Shown: positions 48,389-58,273 of the stretch, piece after piece | Position numbering within the stretch: position 1 is the stretch's first letter | Layout: each line of letters begins with the position of its first letter | Source of the DNA: Rhizodiscina lignyota | Taxonomy: Eukaryota; Ascomycota; Dothideomycetes; Aulographales; Rhizodiscinaceae | DNA length: 64,000 bases | Assembly: GCA_010015805.1 (NCBI GenBank) | Contig: ML978121.1 | Location: 2,604,001 to 2,668,000 of the forward strand | Direction of reading: 5' to 3' | Program-made: the position numbers and the translations under genes | The notes under the pieces: generated by a model | Database searches by the model: none | Told to the model about the DNA's origin: nothing | The model's input: only the letters and a program-made list of their open reading frames with translations

Positions 48389-49218
48389 TCAAGCCCTCAC
48401 AGGTTCGAAAGGCTCGACAATTGGATCACGCCTGACTTTCTTACCCTCCAAGTCTTCATACCCAATAGCTGGACCATGTGGGTCAATAGGGTCACGCTTG
48501 ACCTTCTTGCCTTCTAAATCCTCATACCCAATAGCTGGTCCATGAGGGTCGATTGGGTCGCGCTTGACCTTNNNNNNNNNNNNNNNNNNNNNNNNNNNNN
48601 NNNNNNNNNNNNNNNNNNNNNNNNNNNNNNNNNNNNNNNNNNNNNNNNNNNNNNNNNNNNNNNNNNNNNNNNNNNNNNNNNNNNNNNNNNNNNNNNNNNN
48701 NNNNNNNNNNNGGTCGATAGGATCACGCTTGACTTTCTTGTCTTCTAAATCTTCATAGCCAATTGCTGGTCCATGAGGGTCGATTGGGTCGCGCTTGACC
48801 TTCTTGACTTCAAGGTCTTCGTATCCAATAGCAGGGCCATGAGGGTCGATGGGATCACGCTTGACCTTCTTGACTTCAAGGTCTTCGTATCCAATAGCAG
48901 GGCCATGAGGGTCGATGGGATCACGCTTGACCTTCTTGACTTCAAGGTCTTCGTATCCAATAGCAGGGCCATGAGGGTCGATGGGATCACGCTTGACCTT
49001 CTTGTCTTCTAAATCTTCGTAGCCGATGGCAGGGCCATGGGGATCGATGGGATCCCGCCTTGCGAGTCCTCCGTCCTATTTCATCAAGTAAAATCAGCTT
49101 CCTAGATCTCTCAAGAGCCACCTTTTGATCATTCCTATCTTACCTGGGGATTAATTGGCTTGGCAAAAGCAAAGCCTCCGGCGAGTGCCAAAACTGACAC
49201 AATCTGCTCGAAACGCAT
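48389..49218 (-). CDS. secreted Kex2-processed repeat peptide precursor (candidate RiPP precursor)
   Basis: Two exons, 49218-49144 and 49075-48389; the second contains 140 N, so length is uncertain. Exon 1 is a signal peptide (MRFEQIVSVLALAGGFAFA then KPINPQ). After GGLARR comes a tandem array of 22-residue units: DPIDPHGPAIGYEDLE, one variable residue (V, D or G), then KKVKR. Five complete units precede the gap and two follow it, with partial units at both gap edges. The last unit ends KKVRR, followed by the tail DPIVEPFEPVRA. Every unit ends in Lys-Arg or Arg-Arg, the Kex2 site, so Golgi processing should release many copies of one Tyr-containing, Cys-free peptide. The architecture is that of ustiloxin/phomopsin-type precursors, and an UstYa-type gene lies just upstream. 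A linear secreted signal or effector peptide is the alternative. Confidence 0.9.
48428..49054 (-). repeat. 66-bp tandem repeat array in the precursor gene
   Basis: In-frame 66-bp units at 49054-48989, 48988-48923, 48922-48857, 48856-48791 and 48790-48725. Part of a unit lies at 48724-48712, then the N gap, then the last 12 bases of a unit (48571-48560), then 48559-48494 and 48493-48428. Units 2-4 are almost identical in DNA, which points to recent expansion or homogenisation. Units 1 and 5 share a different codon style and encode Asp at the variable position. The last two encode Gly. Confidence 0.95.
48572..48711. other. assembly gap (140 N) inside the repeat array
   Basis: The spacing between unit starts at 48724 and 48559 is 165 bp, which is 2.5 units. 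A gap of whole units would need 107 or 173 N. The N count is therefore probably an estimate, and the true repeat number is unknown. Confidence 0.97.
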
Positions 49219-50605
49219 ATTGTCCCTTAGTTCAAAGAAGTGATTAAGGGCCAAGGATTGAGTGAAAGAATGGGAAGGTTTAGAAGCGATGGAGAGCGAA
49301 AGTTCAACAAGTATCGAAACCGGAAGCGGTGCAGAGTCCAAATCGCACCTATCCTCCGCCCTTATATACCCTCACAATACTGCCCCTTTCTAGCATGCTG
49401 CTCTCTTTATTCTTATTTTTGGGCAACTCATTCGAAACAGTCGCCTCTCCATAATCTAGGCCAACGCAATTAGACTGACTCATTATGGGCTTACTTGTGT
49501 GCCTTTACACATTGGAAATAGTAGCCTGGCCGTGGTCGTATGCCCATCCAGTGAGTTGATCTGGTACTCGGTGCGATGCAGCAGTCGAGTGCTCCGTAGT
49601 CTCCCCTTCATACAACTAGCGACATTGTATATCTTACATCAGCACGAGACAGTAGGACGGACGATGTGGACACTCTCCTACGGGTTCAGAGAATGTCTTT
49701 GCCTTTTTTGTGAATAGACAGGAAGCCAAATTAGCGAATCCTGAAGGAGAGTTTGGTTGCTATGTCATCATGAGGCTCGGCAATGAACACTGCGGACGCG
49801 AGGTATTTGGCATCGTGGCTCTCGGCCTTACCGTAACGGCCGATGTCGTCAAATATTGAACGAGTCAGTCAACTGGCACGGCTCGGAGTCGCCGTGGGCT
49901 TCGGAGTCCTAATTTCCGATGCCTTTCTCCTTATTTTAGTGTATATAATCGGTTAGGGAGCCCTCTCCTCCCTTAGCCCTCTTAATCCTTTAATTTATAA
50001 GCTTTCTAAGCCTTTTCGAGAATGCTTACTAATTTCAACGATTTAATGTGAGATTCGTTCGACATCAAACGCAAGCGCATTATAGGCTTTGTTTGACGTA
50101 CTCGAAACAGTAGAAGGTGAGCGTTACGATTGATTTACCCAGTAGTAGACCAGTGGCCGTCGAAATAAGCTCGTAAGCCTGCCATAATCTACGCTAGCAA
50201 GGGCAACTGCATGTGTGGGGAGTCGCTTAGGACACGGTCTTATTACAGCAATCACCCACATGGAGTAAAGCTAAATCGAGTGTGTACAAGACAAAGTCTC
50301 CGCTATATGCAAAGGACCAGAACTTCCATTTCCAAAATAATGGGAAGGCCGCGCTACAGGGTACTTTACACAAATCATACCCAGGCTCCCAGCCCAATTC
50401 GTGGGCGATTTGGGGAAAATTTTCCATATCTACCACTCAGTGACTCAACTAAGAAACAAATAAACAGTTTGTCAAATAGGGTAATACGCTTGAATTTATG
50501 AATTTTAAATATATTTCTACGATATCATCTACGAACGCCGATCTACGCTGAAAGCCCGTTGGAAGTGGAAGATCATTTGTGTCACCATTTCGCAATTTCG
50601 CCCTC
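49219..50605. other. precursor promoter and intergenic region
   Basis: The first 200 bp are the promoter and leader of the precursor gene. Further on, 49930-50060 is an AT-rich, stop-dense patch that looks like decayed repeat sequence. No gene is recognised. Confidence 0.4.
49371..49380 (-). promoter_or_regulatory. TATA box of the precursor gene
   Basis: GGTATATAAG on the minus strand, about 155 bp upstream of the precursor ATG, followed by a GC-rich start region. A clear TATA box fits a strongly and conditionally expressed gene. Confidence 0.55.
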
Positions 50606-51572
50606 TTATCGACATCCGGGATAACCACAGCGTTTCTGATCCAAAGCCCATCTATCAATAGCACCGAAGTTACGACACGTATGCTCTCCCCCAAAAATTG
50701 GAATAGTCGCCTCAGGATCGTGAATCTTGTAGTAGTACAGTGGTGTGAGATCTCCTTGACATTGAATCGCTTGACGGAGGTAATCAATGCAATGGTCTGC
50801 TCCCATACTATCAGCAAACACGACAGGGAAAATTAAAACACAAACAAGTAGTGCGGAAGACTCCACTGACCGATGTGTATCCTGTAGAAGTATGGTATTT
50901 TGCCGTCAGGATGATAGTACTCTTTATCAATGCCCTTTCGAACCATATTGACACAGTGGAGGCTGTGGTAGATATCGAGCGACATGCGATAATGTCCACC
51001 TTCGGGCTCCTCCAGAGTTTTATCGTAGACGGTGCTGGCTTCGTCGCCATCAACCACGATCTCAAGGCCTGCGCTTATGCTTAGCGTCTCGTGAGCTGAG
51101 CACGGAGAGAATCATGCTCTACCTCGCATCAAATTATGCCAGTTCTCATCTATCTCCCGCGTCGGAGTACCAACGTATTGAGGCAGATTGGACTCAACCA
51201 CTCGAAACAGTGTGTTGTTGTCGTCCAGTTCGAGGCCACCGGTGAAGCGGAGTGTCTCGAGTTGGACTGTCGACCGACTGGGTTCTATAGGGAAAGTTAG
51301 AAGGTCATTCTACTAGCTTCTAGGTAAGTAAACAAACCGAAATCAGTTGAGAATCCTGTAGAGAATGAAAAACGTGAAGTTGTAGTGAACCAAAGCCACG
51401 CCATGAGGACCGTTGACAATGCCGCAAAGAACAAGGTGCTCACGATCCACGGCCATGGCAATGCACGTCGGTCCAGTAGTCTATTGCCTTCTCTAGGTAG
51501 GAAGAGCTCTTTCTCTTCGACAGAATCAATATTCGAACTCTCATCAAGGGACGAGTACATTGGATTTTCCAT
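50606..51572 (-). CDS. UstYa-family (DUF3328) oxidase
   Basis: Four exons: 51572-51338, 51284-51123, 51068-50871 and 50796-50606, giving 261 residues. One membrane anchor lies at about 41-62 (WIVSTLFFAALSTVLMAWLWF) after a polar cytosolic tail. The YVGTPTREIDENWHNLMRG segment is family-typical. Both diagnostic metal-site motifs are present: HSLHC at 167-171 and HIDHC at 197-201, the latter formed exactly across the third intron. CIDYLRQAIQCQGD and HTCRNFGAIDRW complete the pattern. Characterised relatives (UstYa/UstYb, PhomYa-type) install oxidative cross-links in Kex2-released peptides. It lies about 1.4 kb upstream of the repeat precursor on the same strand, which strongly suggests that peptide is its substrate. 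No second UstY gene or tyrosinase is seen nearby. Confidence 0.93.
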
Positions 51573-52009
51573 GATTCTTGATGTGACCAAATGAGACAAT
51601 GAATGTAGACCTTGAGCAGACCAGTTTTCTACGACACTGAGGGTATCTCAAGGGCTAGAACATACTTCGGAGGTGAGAGGCCACAACCCTGGTACATGAT
51701 ATCTCTCTTGCCACTTCTCCTAGGTGCTCCATAGTGCTCACTCTGATATCAGCTGCGGTGGCGTCCCTCAGACCCATTGCTAACTCAGTGTTGGCTTACG
51801 TGATGTTGATGGCCATCACAATCCGCGAGCTCGGCCGAAGAGTGTTTGTTTTACGGATAATCTGTCTCCCAAGAAAATGATTGCCTATCAAAATGGTACT
51901 TAGGTAACGATCTGTTATTTCCAATTAGCCCCCATTACCAGCAGCACCTGAATCCCCTACCCTCCTTTCACAACGTCTCTCTTGGAAAGGATCTCTCGTT
52001 AGTATCAGA
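51573..52009. promoter_or_regulatory. divergent promoter of UstYa-like and aspartic protease genes
   Basis: A 437-bp head-to-head spacer, suggesting possible co-regulation of the oxidase and the protease. No regulator motif is assigned. Confidence 0.4.
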
Positions 52010-53333
52010 ATGTACGCAATTTTCCTTCTATTCTCCTTTGGAGTGACTTTTGCCGCCAGCCAACAATCATTCTCCGTAACGCAGCAGCGCAATCCCAATT
52101 TCATTAAAAACAGCCAGGCCGCCTTGGCCAAAGTGCAGCTCAGATATGTTGTCACTGGTTCAGTCGTGGCGTCACCGCAAGAATTTGACTCGGAGTACTT
52201 TTGCCCAGTCACAATCGGAGATCAAACATTGAACCTGGATTTCGATAGCGGCGCGACCGACCTGTAATGTGCTAGGGTCAAGCACTTAGATTGGTTCCTG
52301 ACTGACAACGTAAATATAGATGGGTTATCTCGACTGCCGTGGCCGACGCCCAGAATCATACGATATTCGATCCTACCAAATCCGAGACCTTTTATAACCT
52401 TAAAGGCTCCACCTTCAACACTTCTTTCCAAGAGGGATCTGGAGCGTCCGGGACGGTTGGAACAGACTCTATTTCTATCGGCAGTGTTACATCCCCAAAT
52501 CAAGCATTTGGAGTAGCAAATCTGATAAGCCAGCGGTTCAGTGAAGACACGCCGCTGAGTGGAATATTTGGTCTCGGTTTTCCATCCAGAGGAACAAGTA
52601 CTGACCTCAAATTCTGTGGCTGACCAAGAAATCTAATTGCACAACAGTTACGCCGAAAAAGCAAACGCCTTGGTTTTTTAATGTCTTATCGCACTTGGTC
52701 CAGCCTGTTTTCACTGCAGATTTGAAGCATGCGGCTCCAGGCAGCTACGACTTTGGTTTTATCGATCCGAAAAAGTATACCGGCCATATCGCATATGTTC
52801 CAAGAAATAGCAGTAGCGAAAGGTGGCAAATCGAATGCTCCGGTTTTGCAGTTGGAGATGCTCCGGTCCAGCCTGCTCCATTTCAGGTTGTACTAGGTAA
52901 GCTTGGCAGCTTGACCGAGGGATCTAGTGAACAAGCTGATATTTTCGGATTAAGACACTGGCTCGTCATTCCTGTTCCTAGATGATACTGTCGTTGAGTC
53001 GTATTATAAGCAGGTTAATGGGGCCCAAAACATCGCTGCGGAAGGTGGCTGGGTGTTTCCCTGCAATGCGACTCTGCCAGATATTAGCTTTCAGATCGGC
53101 TCGCACCTATCGATGCTCAATAAGGACTCTTTAATCTTCGAAGAACTCACAGCAACTAGTAAGAAACTAATGATCCATTTTCAACGGAACAAGTCTGATC
53201 TTGAACAGCCTGCTTCGGCGCGGTACAATCAAACGGAGGCGGAGCCAACGTATTCGGAGACACCTTTTTCAAGGAACAATTCGTGGTCTTTGACGCGGGG
53301 AGGGGCCGGATTGGTGTAGCAGACAAACATTAA
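52010..53333 (+). CDS. secreted pepsin-like aspartic protease (A1 family)
   Basis: Five exons: 52010-52263, 52320-52597, 52648-52896, 52955-53158 and 53209-53333, giving 369 residues. A signal peptide (MYAIFLLFSFGVTFAAS) is followed by a short propeptide. The two catalytic motifs are DSGATDLWV (Asp79; Ser replaces the usual Thr) and DTGSSFLFL (Asp261), the second created precisely across an intron. The flap-region and C-terminal signatures are GLGFPSRGT, then ANVFGDTFFKEQFVVFDAGRGRIGVA. It looks functional and secreted or vacuolar. Divergently transcribed from the UstYa-like gene, it might trim the peptide product, or it may be an ordinary nutritional protease. The length is slightly short but complete for the family. 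Confidence 0.87.
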
Positions 53334-54018
53334 AGTTTGCTAGTAACCTTGATTTCGAAGTTTTCATGTTGTCGCCTGTGACAGGCCTTATGTAGCAATA
53401 TAAAGTACGAATACTTCGCGCAGGAGCCGTTTGCCGTTGCCCCCTAAAGCCTCCAAATACCCTAACTAAAGATGGTTAGCGCATGTGTCTACAAAAGAGA
53501 ATGGATCGATCCGCAAGTCAGTCGTGGTCATAAGCAATCCGCAGGAGTGCATTCGCTTTTAAACCCGCAACGTGTATCAGATTAAGCGGAGGCAGGGACA
53601 TGAGTGAGAAGTCGCGCGGGCGCTGAACGGCAGAAGGAACCCCTACGTGAGATTCTGCAGAGACAGTACGACTGAGGGCTGAAGAGAGGGTGTTCTTTGA
53701 AATCAATGCTGTCGTTGAAGAGCAATCGTGAAGATAGCTGATACTTGCAGTCATATATCAACTTCATGAACGAGCGGAGTGAAAGGTCAATTCACACAGT
53801 TTGCATTGCACCTGCATCTCTGGGTATCCTTAGATGATGGCAAGTGTAAAGCTAGCAAGTAGGGCAATACGGGACACGCCTCAAATAACTGTGCGAGAAC
53901 ATATGAATATTGAACAGAGATCGAAGAGATTATAATTCACTCAACTGGGCACTCAGTCCGGACAATCAAACGCTAAAATAGCAGTTATATGCGGTCATGA
54001 ATGCTGTTGATGGTCTCT
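53334..54018. other. spacer between protease and permease genes
   Basis: The convergent 3' flanks of the protease and the permease. It contains copy B of the dispersed repeat. No gene is recognised. Confidence 0.4.
53417..53479. repeat. dispersed palindrome-bearing repeat, copy B
   Basis: Starts CGCGCAGGAGCCGTT like copy A, has an extra TGCCGTTG-like insertion, then CCCCTAAAGC, and ends CTAACT (53462-53467) / GGTTAG (53474-53479). Differences from copy A include C-to-T changes of the kind left by repeat-induced point mutation. Confidence 0.65.
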
Positions 54019-55833
54019 TCAGAACAGCCAAGAAATCAACCGGTATAGTTTGCCGCCTCTATCGCCTTTCATGGCCTTCTTCTCTGCTTTCTGGCGGAGG
54101 AACTCCGCCTCTTGATCGTCGATCTCCTGCTTGCCTGAGTAAAAGTCGGCAGCATGCGGCCGCACCATCTTCGACCTCATGATGAGTTTGTATCCGAAGA
54201 TCATGATTATATACAATGGAATGCCGAGGTAGCCGGTGATGAAGTTCTTGTAGTCGAAGTTACCGTATGTCGATGGACTTGGAATGAACACAGTGAAGTT
54301 CTAGAGTATGTCAGCTCTATCCGCATTTCGAAGAAAACATCTGACGGTAGAGAGCGTCCTTCTCACCTTAGTGAAAGCAATGATGATGCAGAAGACCAAA
54401 GCGCCGTATGAACCATATACACCCAAAGGTGCAGTAAATGCCATAGAATCCTTGAAGATGCCTTGAGCTTTCCGTGCTCGCACAAAGAAAATGTGCGTGA
54501 CCAAGATTGAGATCCACGTCAGTAGCCCGAATATGGTAACCAAGTTTACAAAGTACAAGAACACTGTGCGGCTATCGTCCGAAACATTTAGGAAGGCGAT
54601 GAGGCAGAATGTAGAGCAAAATGCGAGACTCCAGTACGGCACACCGCGCTTATCAGTGTATGCGAAGAACTTCGGGGCTTTCCCATCTAGTGCCAGACCG
54701 TAGAGCGTACGGGTTCCAATGTATAAATCGGAGTTGGATGCGCTGAAAGTGAAGATGAGGAAGCAGCCGTTAAGGAACCCAGGGAGTACTTTAATGCCAG
54801 AGATGCTGATAGCAACCACAAATGGAGAGGCGGCAGCGTTCGAGGCTTGCTTGTTCGCGAAGACCAGCTGCGGACTGTTGTATGGGACAATCATGCCGAG
54901 CAACAGAACTGAAATGCAGTAAAAGAACAGGATCCGGAAGAACGTGAGCTTGATGGCCCTTGGAATGACCTTTCGAGGATTCTGAGCCTCCCCGACGGTT
55001 ACACCGACGAGTTCCGTTCCGAGATACGCGAAGACAGCTGTGACCATGGAGCTCCAGACACCAAGAAATCTGCCCCAGGAGCCAGAGCCGTGGGATTCTT
55101 TGAACGCTCCGGGATTATTCCAATACCGAAAGCCTTTCCGATCATGATCTGGTCCACCACCAAGAGCCAAGATCAAGCTTAAGATGATCAGGCCGACGAT
55201 AACGAGGACTTTGATACTGGATAGCCAGAATTCCAACTCGCCAAATACCCGTACTCCAAAGTAATTGATAAATATTATTACGACGAGGAATACCGCGATG
55301 AAGGCTCCCGGATTAACGCGATCGCGTGGACACCAGTATTGAATGACGAGAGCGGCGGCAGTAAGTTGATTCGGCGTCGTAATAAGGTATTTGAAGAGGT
55401 AGGTGTATCCGAGAGAGAATCCAAGAGCCGGATCGCAGAATCTCGAAGCATATCCTGCAAAATTCTTGCCCGTGGGCAGCCAAGTTGCCATCTCTCCAAG
55501 GGCGCACATGACGAGAAAGACAATGACACCCATGATGGTGTAGGCAATGAAAATGGACGCTGGCCCTGCGGCAGCGAGCGCAGCACCCGTGCCGATGATC
55601 AGTCCAGTACCGATCGCACCTCCGATTGCAATCATGGTGATGTGTCGCGCTTCGAGATCCCGCTTCAGAGCCACATGGTGGTGGAGTCGATCAGGGTACG
55701 TTCCTTCGTCAGAGATAGTGATACCTTCGCCATATTGAGCTCGTTCCACCGGATATTCTGACTTTCCATACTCCATATCTTGATGCTGACCTGTGATTTC
55801 GCCAGAGTCTGAATGCCTTTTCCAGATGGCCAT
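54019..55833 (-). CDS. amino-acid permease (fungal YAT family)
   Basis: Two exons, 55833-54367 and 54300-54019, giving 582 residues. After a 50-residue cytosolic tail comes HVALKRDLEARHITMIAIGGAIGTGLIIGTG, the classic first-helix region of fungal amino-acid permeases. YLGTELVGVTVGEAQNPRKVIPRAIK (helix 6 and its loop), FLVMCALGEMATWLPTG and about 12 helices in total follow. The C-terminus (GYKLIMRSKMVRPHAADFYSG...) is the usual cytosolic end that controls turnover. It imports amino acids through the plasma membrane by proton symport. The substrate is not readable. It borders the RiPP-like block and might be co-regulated with it, though permeases are abundant in fungi. Confidence 0.93.
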
Positions 55834-58273
55834 CTTGATGGATGGATCGAAACCAGTTCAAACGCTAGGTGGCAAGAGAAGGCTTCGAAAGTTGTATGTA
55901 TACTATATTATTGAGGACACCCAATCAGCCTGATATCAAATAGTGCAATCCGCGGATATAGCCCGCGGAGCTATTACAATACGAATAAATATGTAGCGAC
56001 CAATTGGATCAAATGACACGCATATACGACTTACATGAGGCTTCAAGCGCACAAAGGCGCATCTGTAGGAAATCCGCAACAGAAGAACAACATCCCAATT
56101 CGGAAGAAATGCAGCGAACTTTGTATGCGAATCAACGACACCACGGTCCATAGCACGCAGGAATCCAAATACTTAAGCTCCCCGCTTCATAATTCTCTTG
56201 TCAGCCTGTCCGACTCTAACCTTCGATACCGTATCCAAGAGAGGAAGGCGATTGAGCGGCCCGTCATGGGTCGTGCAACCCAAGACTGCTCCTATGACAC
56301 AGTGACACCGTGGTCGGCCGCCAAGGGCGAACCGGGATGGACTCCACCCTACAGCATGACGAGGCCCAGGAGGTCCAAGAATTGGTGGAAGGAAGCAAAA
56401 CGCTCTTGGGCGGCCGGCCAAGATACTGTATGCGAAGTGTCGATCCTGATGGCGCAAGGGTAGGGATATGATGGTGCGATAAGAGATACATGTTATGTAC
56501 AACGCAACGCCTACAGCGCCTGAGGCTGATAGGCTGAAGTAAACCTTACTAAAGATAACTCTTCCCTATATTGAAAGAAATGTGGATGTGCAAATGAGAA
56601 AATGTCGAAGGGACTGAGTTGCGGTTTCATTGGAGTCCGAAATGTGGCGCGCGATCTAAGCCAAATCAAGCTATAGCCCGTTCAGCCGCGCTGTGGCACC
56701 GACGCAACTCTCATCCCTGTGCGTCCCTGTTCACTTGTTTCTCTTGTACTCCGTAAGACATTTCGAAGGGAGCATTCACGCTCGAGACTGTGAAGATGCA
56801 GCATGAAGGGCAGTTATGATAACGAAGCTGGAGCTGCGGCGGAACATTACATAGCTCATCCGGGGATGTAGACAAGAGTGAGCCGTGTCGCAAATCTCAC
56901 TGTTTCGAAGAAGGCATTTGCGTCTTCAAGATTGTATGTATACGTTCTACCAGCAATGGATCGAGCTGTACTACTACTTTCGTACTTCAACTTACCTTTC
57001 AGAATCTCGCACTCGAACGGATATCCATTGAAGTCTCTCGTCACCATAGTCACTACAGCAGTCATCACGATCGATGAACTAGCTAAGAAGCCCATCGAAA
57101 TTATTCGTAGAGTTCAGCATTATAGCGATATATGGAATTTTTATAAATACAACTTTCTCGAGGATTAAAGAGCTCCTTCTCCCCCTCTAGCTATAAGTCC
57201 TTCATTTAGCTGTCCGGCATCAGTAGAGGTTTCGTGATATGAGGGTTCAAGACGAACAAGATCGATCAGCTGCCCGCGCTTCTAAGGTCCATCAAAAGCG
57301 TGTTGCTTGTTGCTAGAATCTTCATCTCCGGTCTCCTTTTGCAGTTTAGAATATACTCTCACCAAACCGGCCGTCTCTGCCCAAGAATAGGCTTTCAGAC
57401 TCGAAAATCTGTCCAACACGATAAGTGTCTTCCTTCATAGAGTATTTTCAAGTAAATTGTTTTCTTGCAGATCTCATTTCTCGAGATAATACGGTGGTAT
57501 CAGTGTATTCAATTCGGTACACTTCGTTTCTACATCATCGTACATAGCAATTTTTTTTTTGGCAACTACAGTCCTCCGTGTGCTCTCTGCAACCTTTCTC
57601 CGCGGTTGGCGGATAGCTGTCCGACGAATCAGGTAATCATGATCTTAGTCACCAATTAGTAACCCCGGGCCTAGTTGGGGCCAGCTTCAAAATTCAGCCT
57701 TAGGAATCTATGGCTGGGCCATCGTGCCTTAGAAAGAGATCCAATCACGCCAGATCAGAATTATCGTTTAATCTGATTTGCGGTTCACAGAGTCTTTTCC
57801 ACAAGACGGGTTCCCCTGTCTTCTACTCGATCTGGAGCAAAGCTTATTATGACGATACGAGACAGGATATCACCTCACAATTGGAAATATTTCGGAATAA
57901 ACACAAAGGGGACTTCCTTCTTTCATCAGAGCCTGCTTTTCTGCGTTGTTTGATGCCTTTGGAGGCACGTGAACCTTTGATATCGTCTAGCTCATTTGTG
58001 GATCATGTAAGCAACGGTCTAGGTTAGGGACTGCCGAGAACCACTCCACTCGCTGATGACCGTCGGATCCCTGCGCAGCTTTCTCCTCATACGCCTTATC
58101 TTCGGCTACCAGATCTGCTTTTGGGCCTTGAGGACTTCGAAGAACTTCAACAACGCGTCTGTTGCTGCTCAAAGTCGCTATTCCTCAGAGTTGGGTGTGT
58201 TTTGGCCACCGGAAGGATCCAACCGAGGCGCCACGACACCTAACTAGGGCTCTTTCGAAGCGAAGCAAGGAAA
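55834..58273. other. 2.4-kb gene-poor region
   Basis: This is the promoter of the permease on the left and of the Zn2Cys6 gene on the right. The centre (56900-57650) is AT-rich with many stops and looks decayed. An unrecognised 105-codon frame runs 57710-58027 on the plus strand with no supporting feature. Confidence 0.35.

Noticed and set aside
48745-48990. Frames with repeated STLMALLLDTKTLKS (minus) and MRVDWVALDLLDFKVFVSNSRA (plus)
   Set aside because: These are shadows of the 66-bp repeat in wrong frames. The DPIDPHGPAIGYEDLE frame alone has a signal peptide, matched intron and Kex2 sites.
48428-49054. CRISPR-like array
   Set aside because: Repeats are contiguous, coding and without unique spacers, in a eukaryotic gene.
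48389-49218. Mating pheromone (alpha-factor-like) precursor
   Set aside because: Architecture is similar, but the units lack the Trp/Cys or Trp-rich core of ascomycete alpha-pheromones, and the UstYa neighbour favours a modified-peptide pathway.
50797-50866. Alternative UstYa splice giving HIGHMGADHC
   Set aside because: It keeps frame, but the other donor/acceptor pair (GTCAGT..GCAG) yields the canonical HIDHC motif, so that join was preferred.
56035-56463. 142-codon plus-strand frame
   Set aside because: No family features, opposed by a comparable minus-strand frame, and inside decayed-looking sequence.
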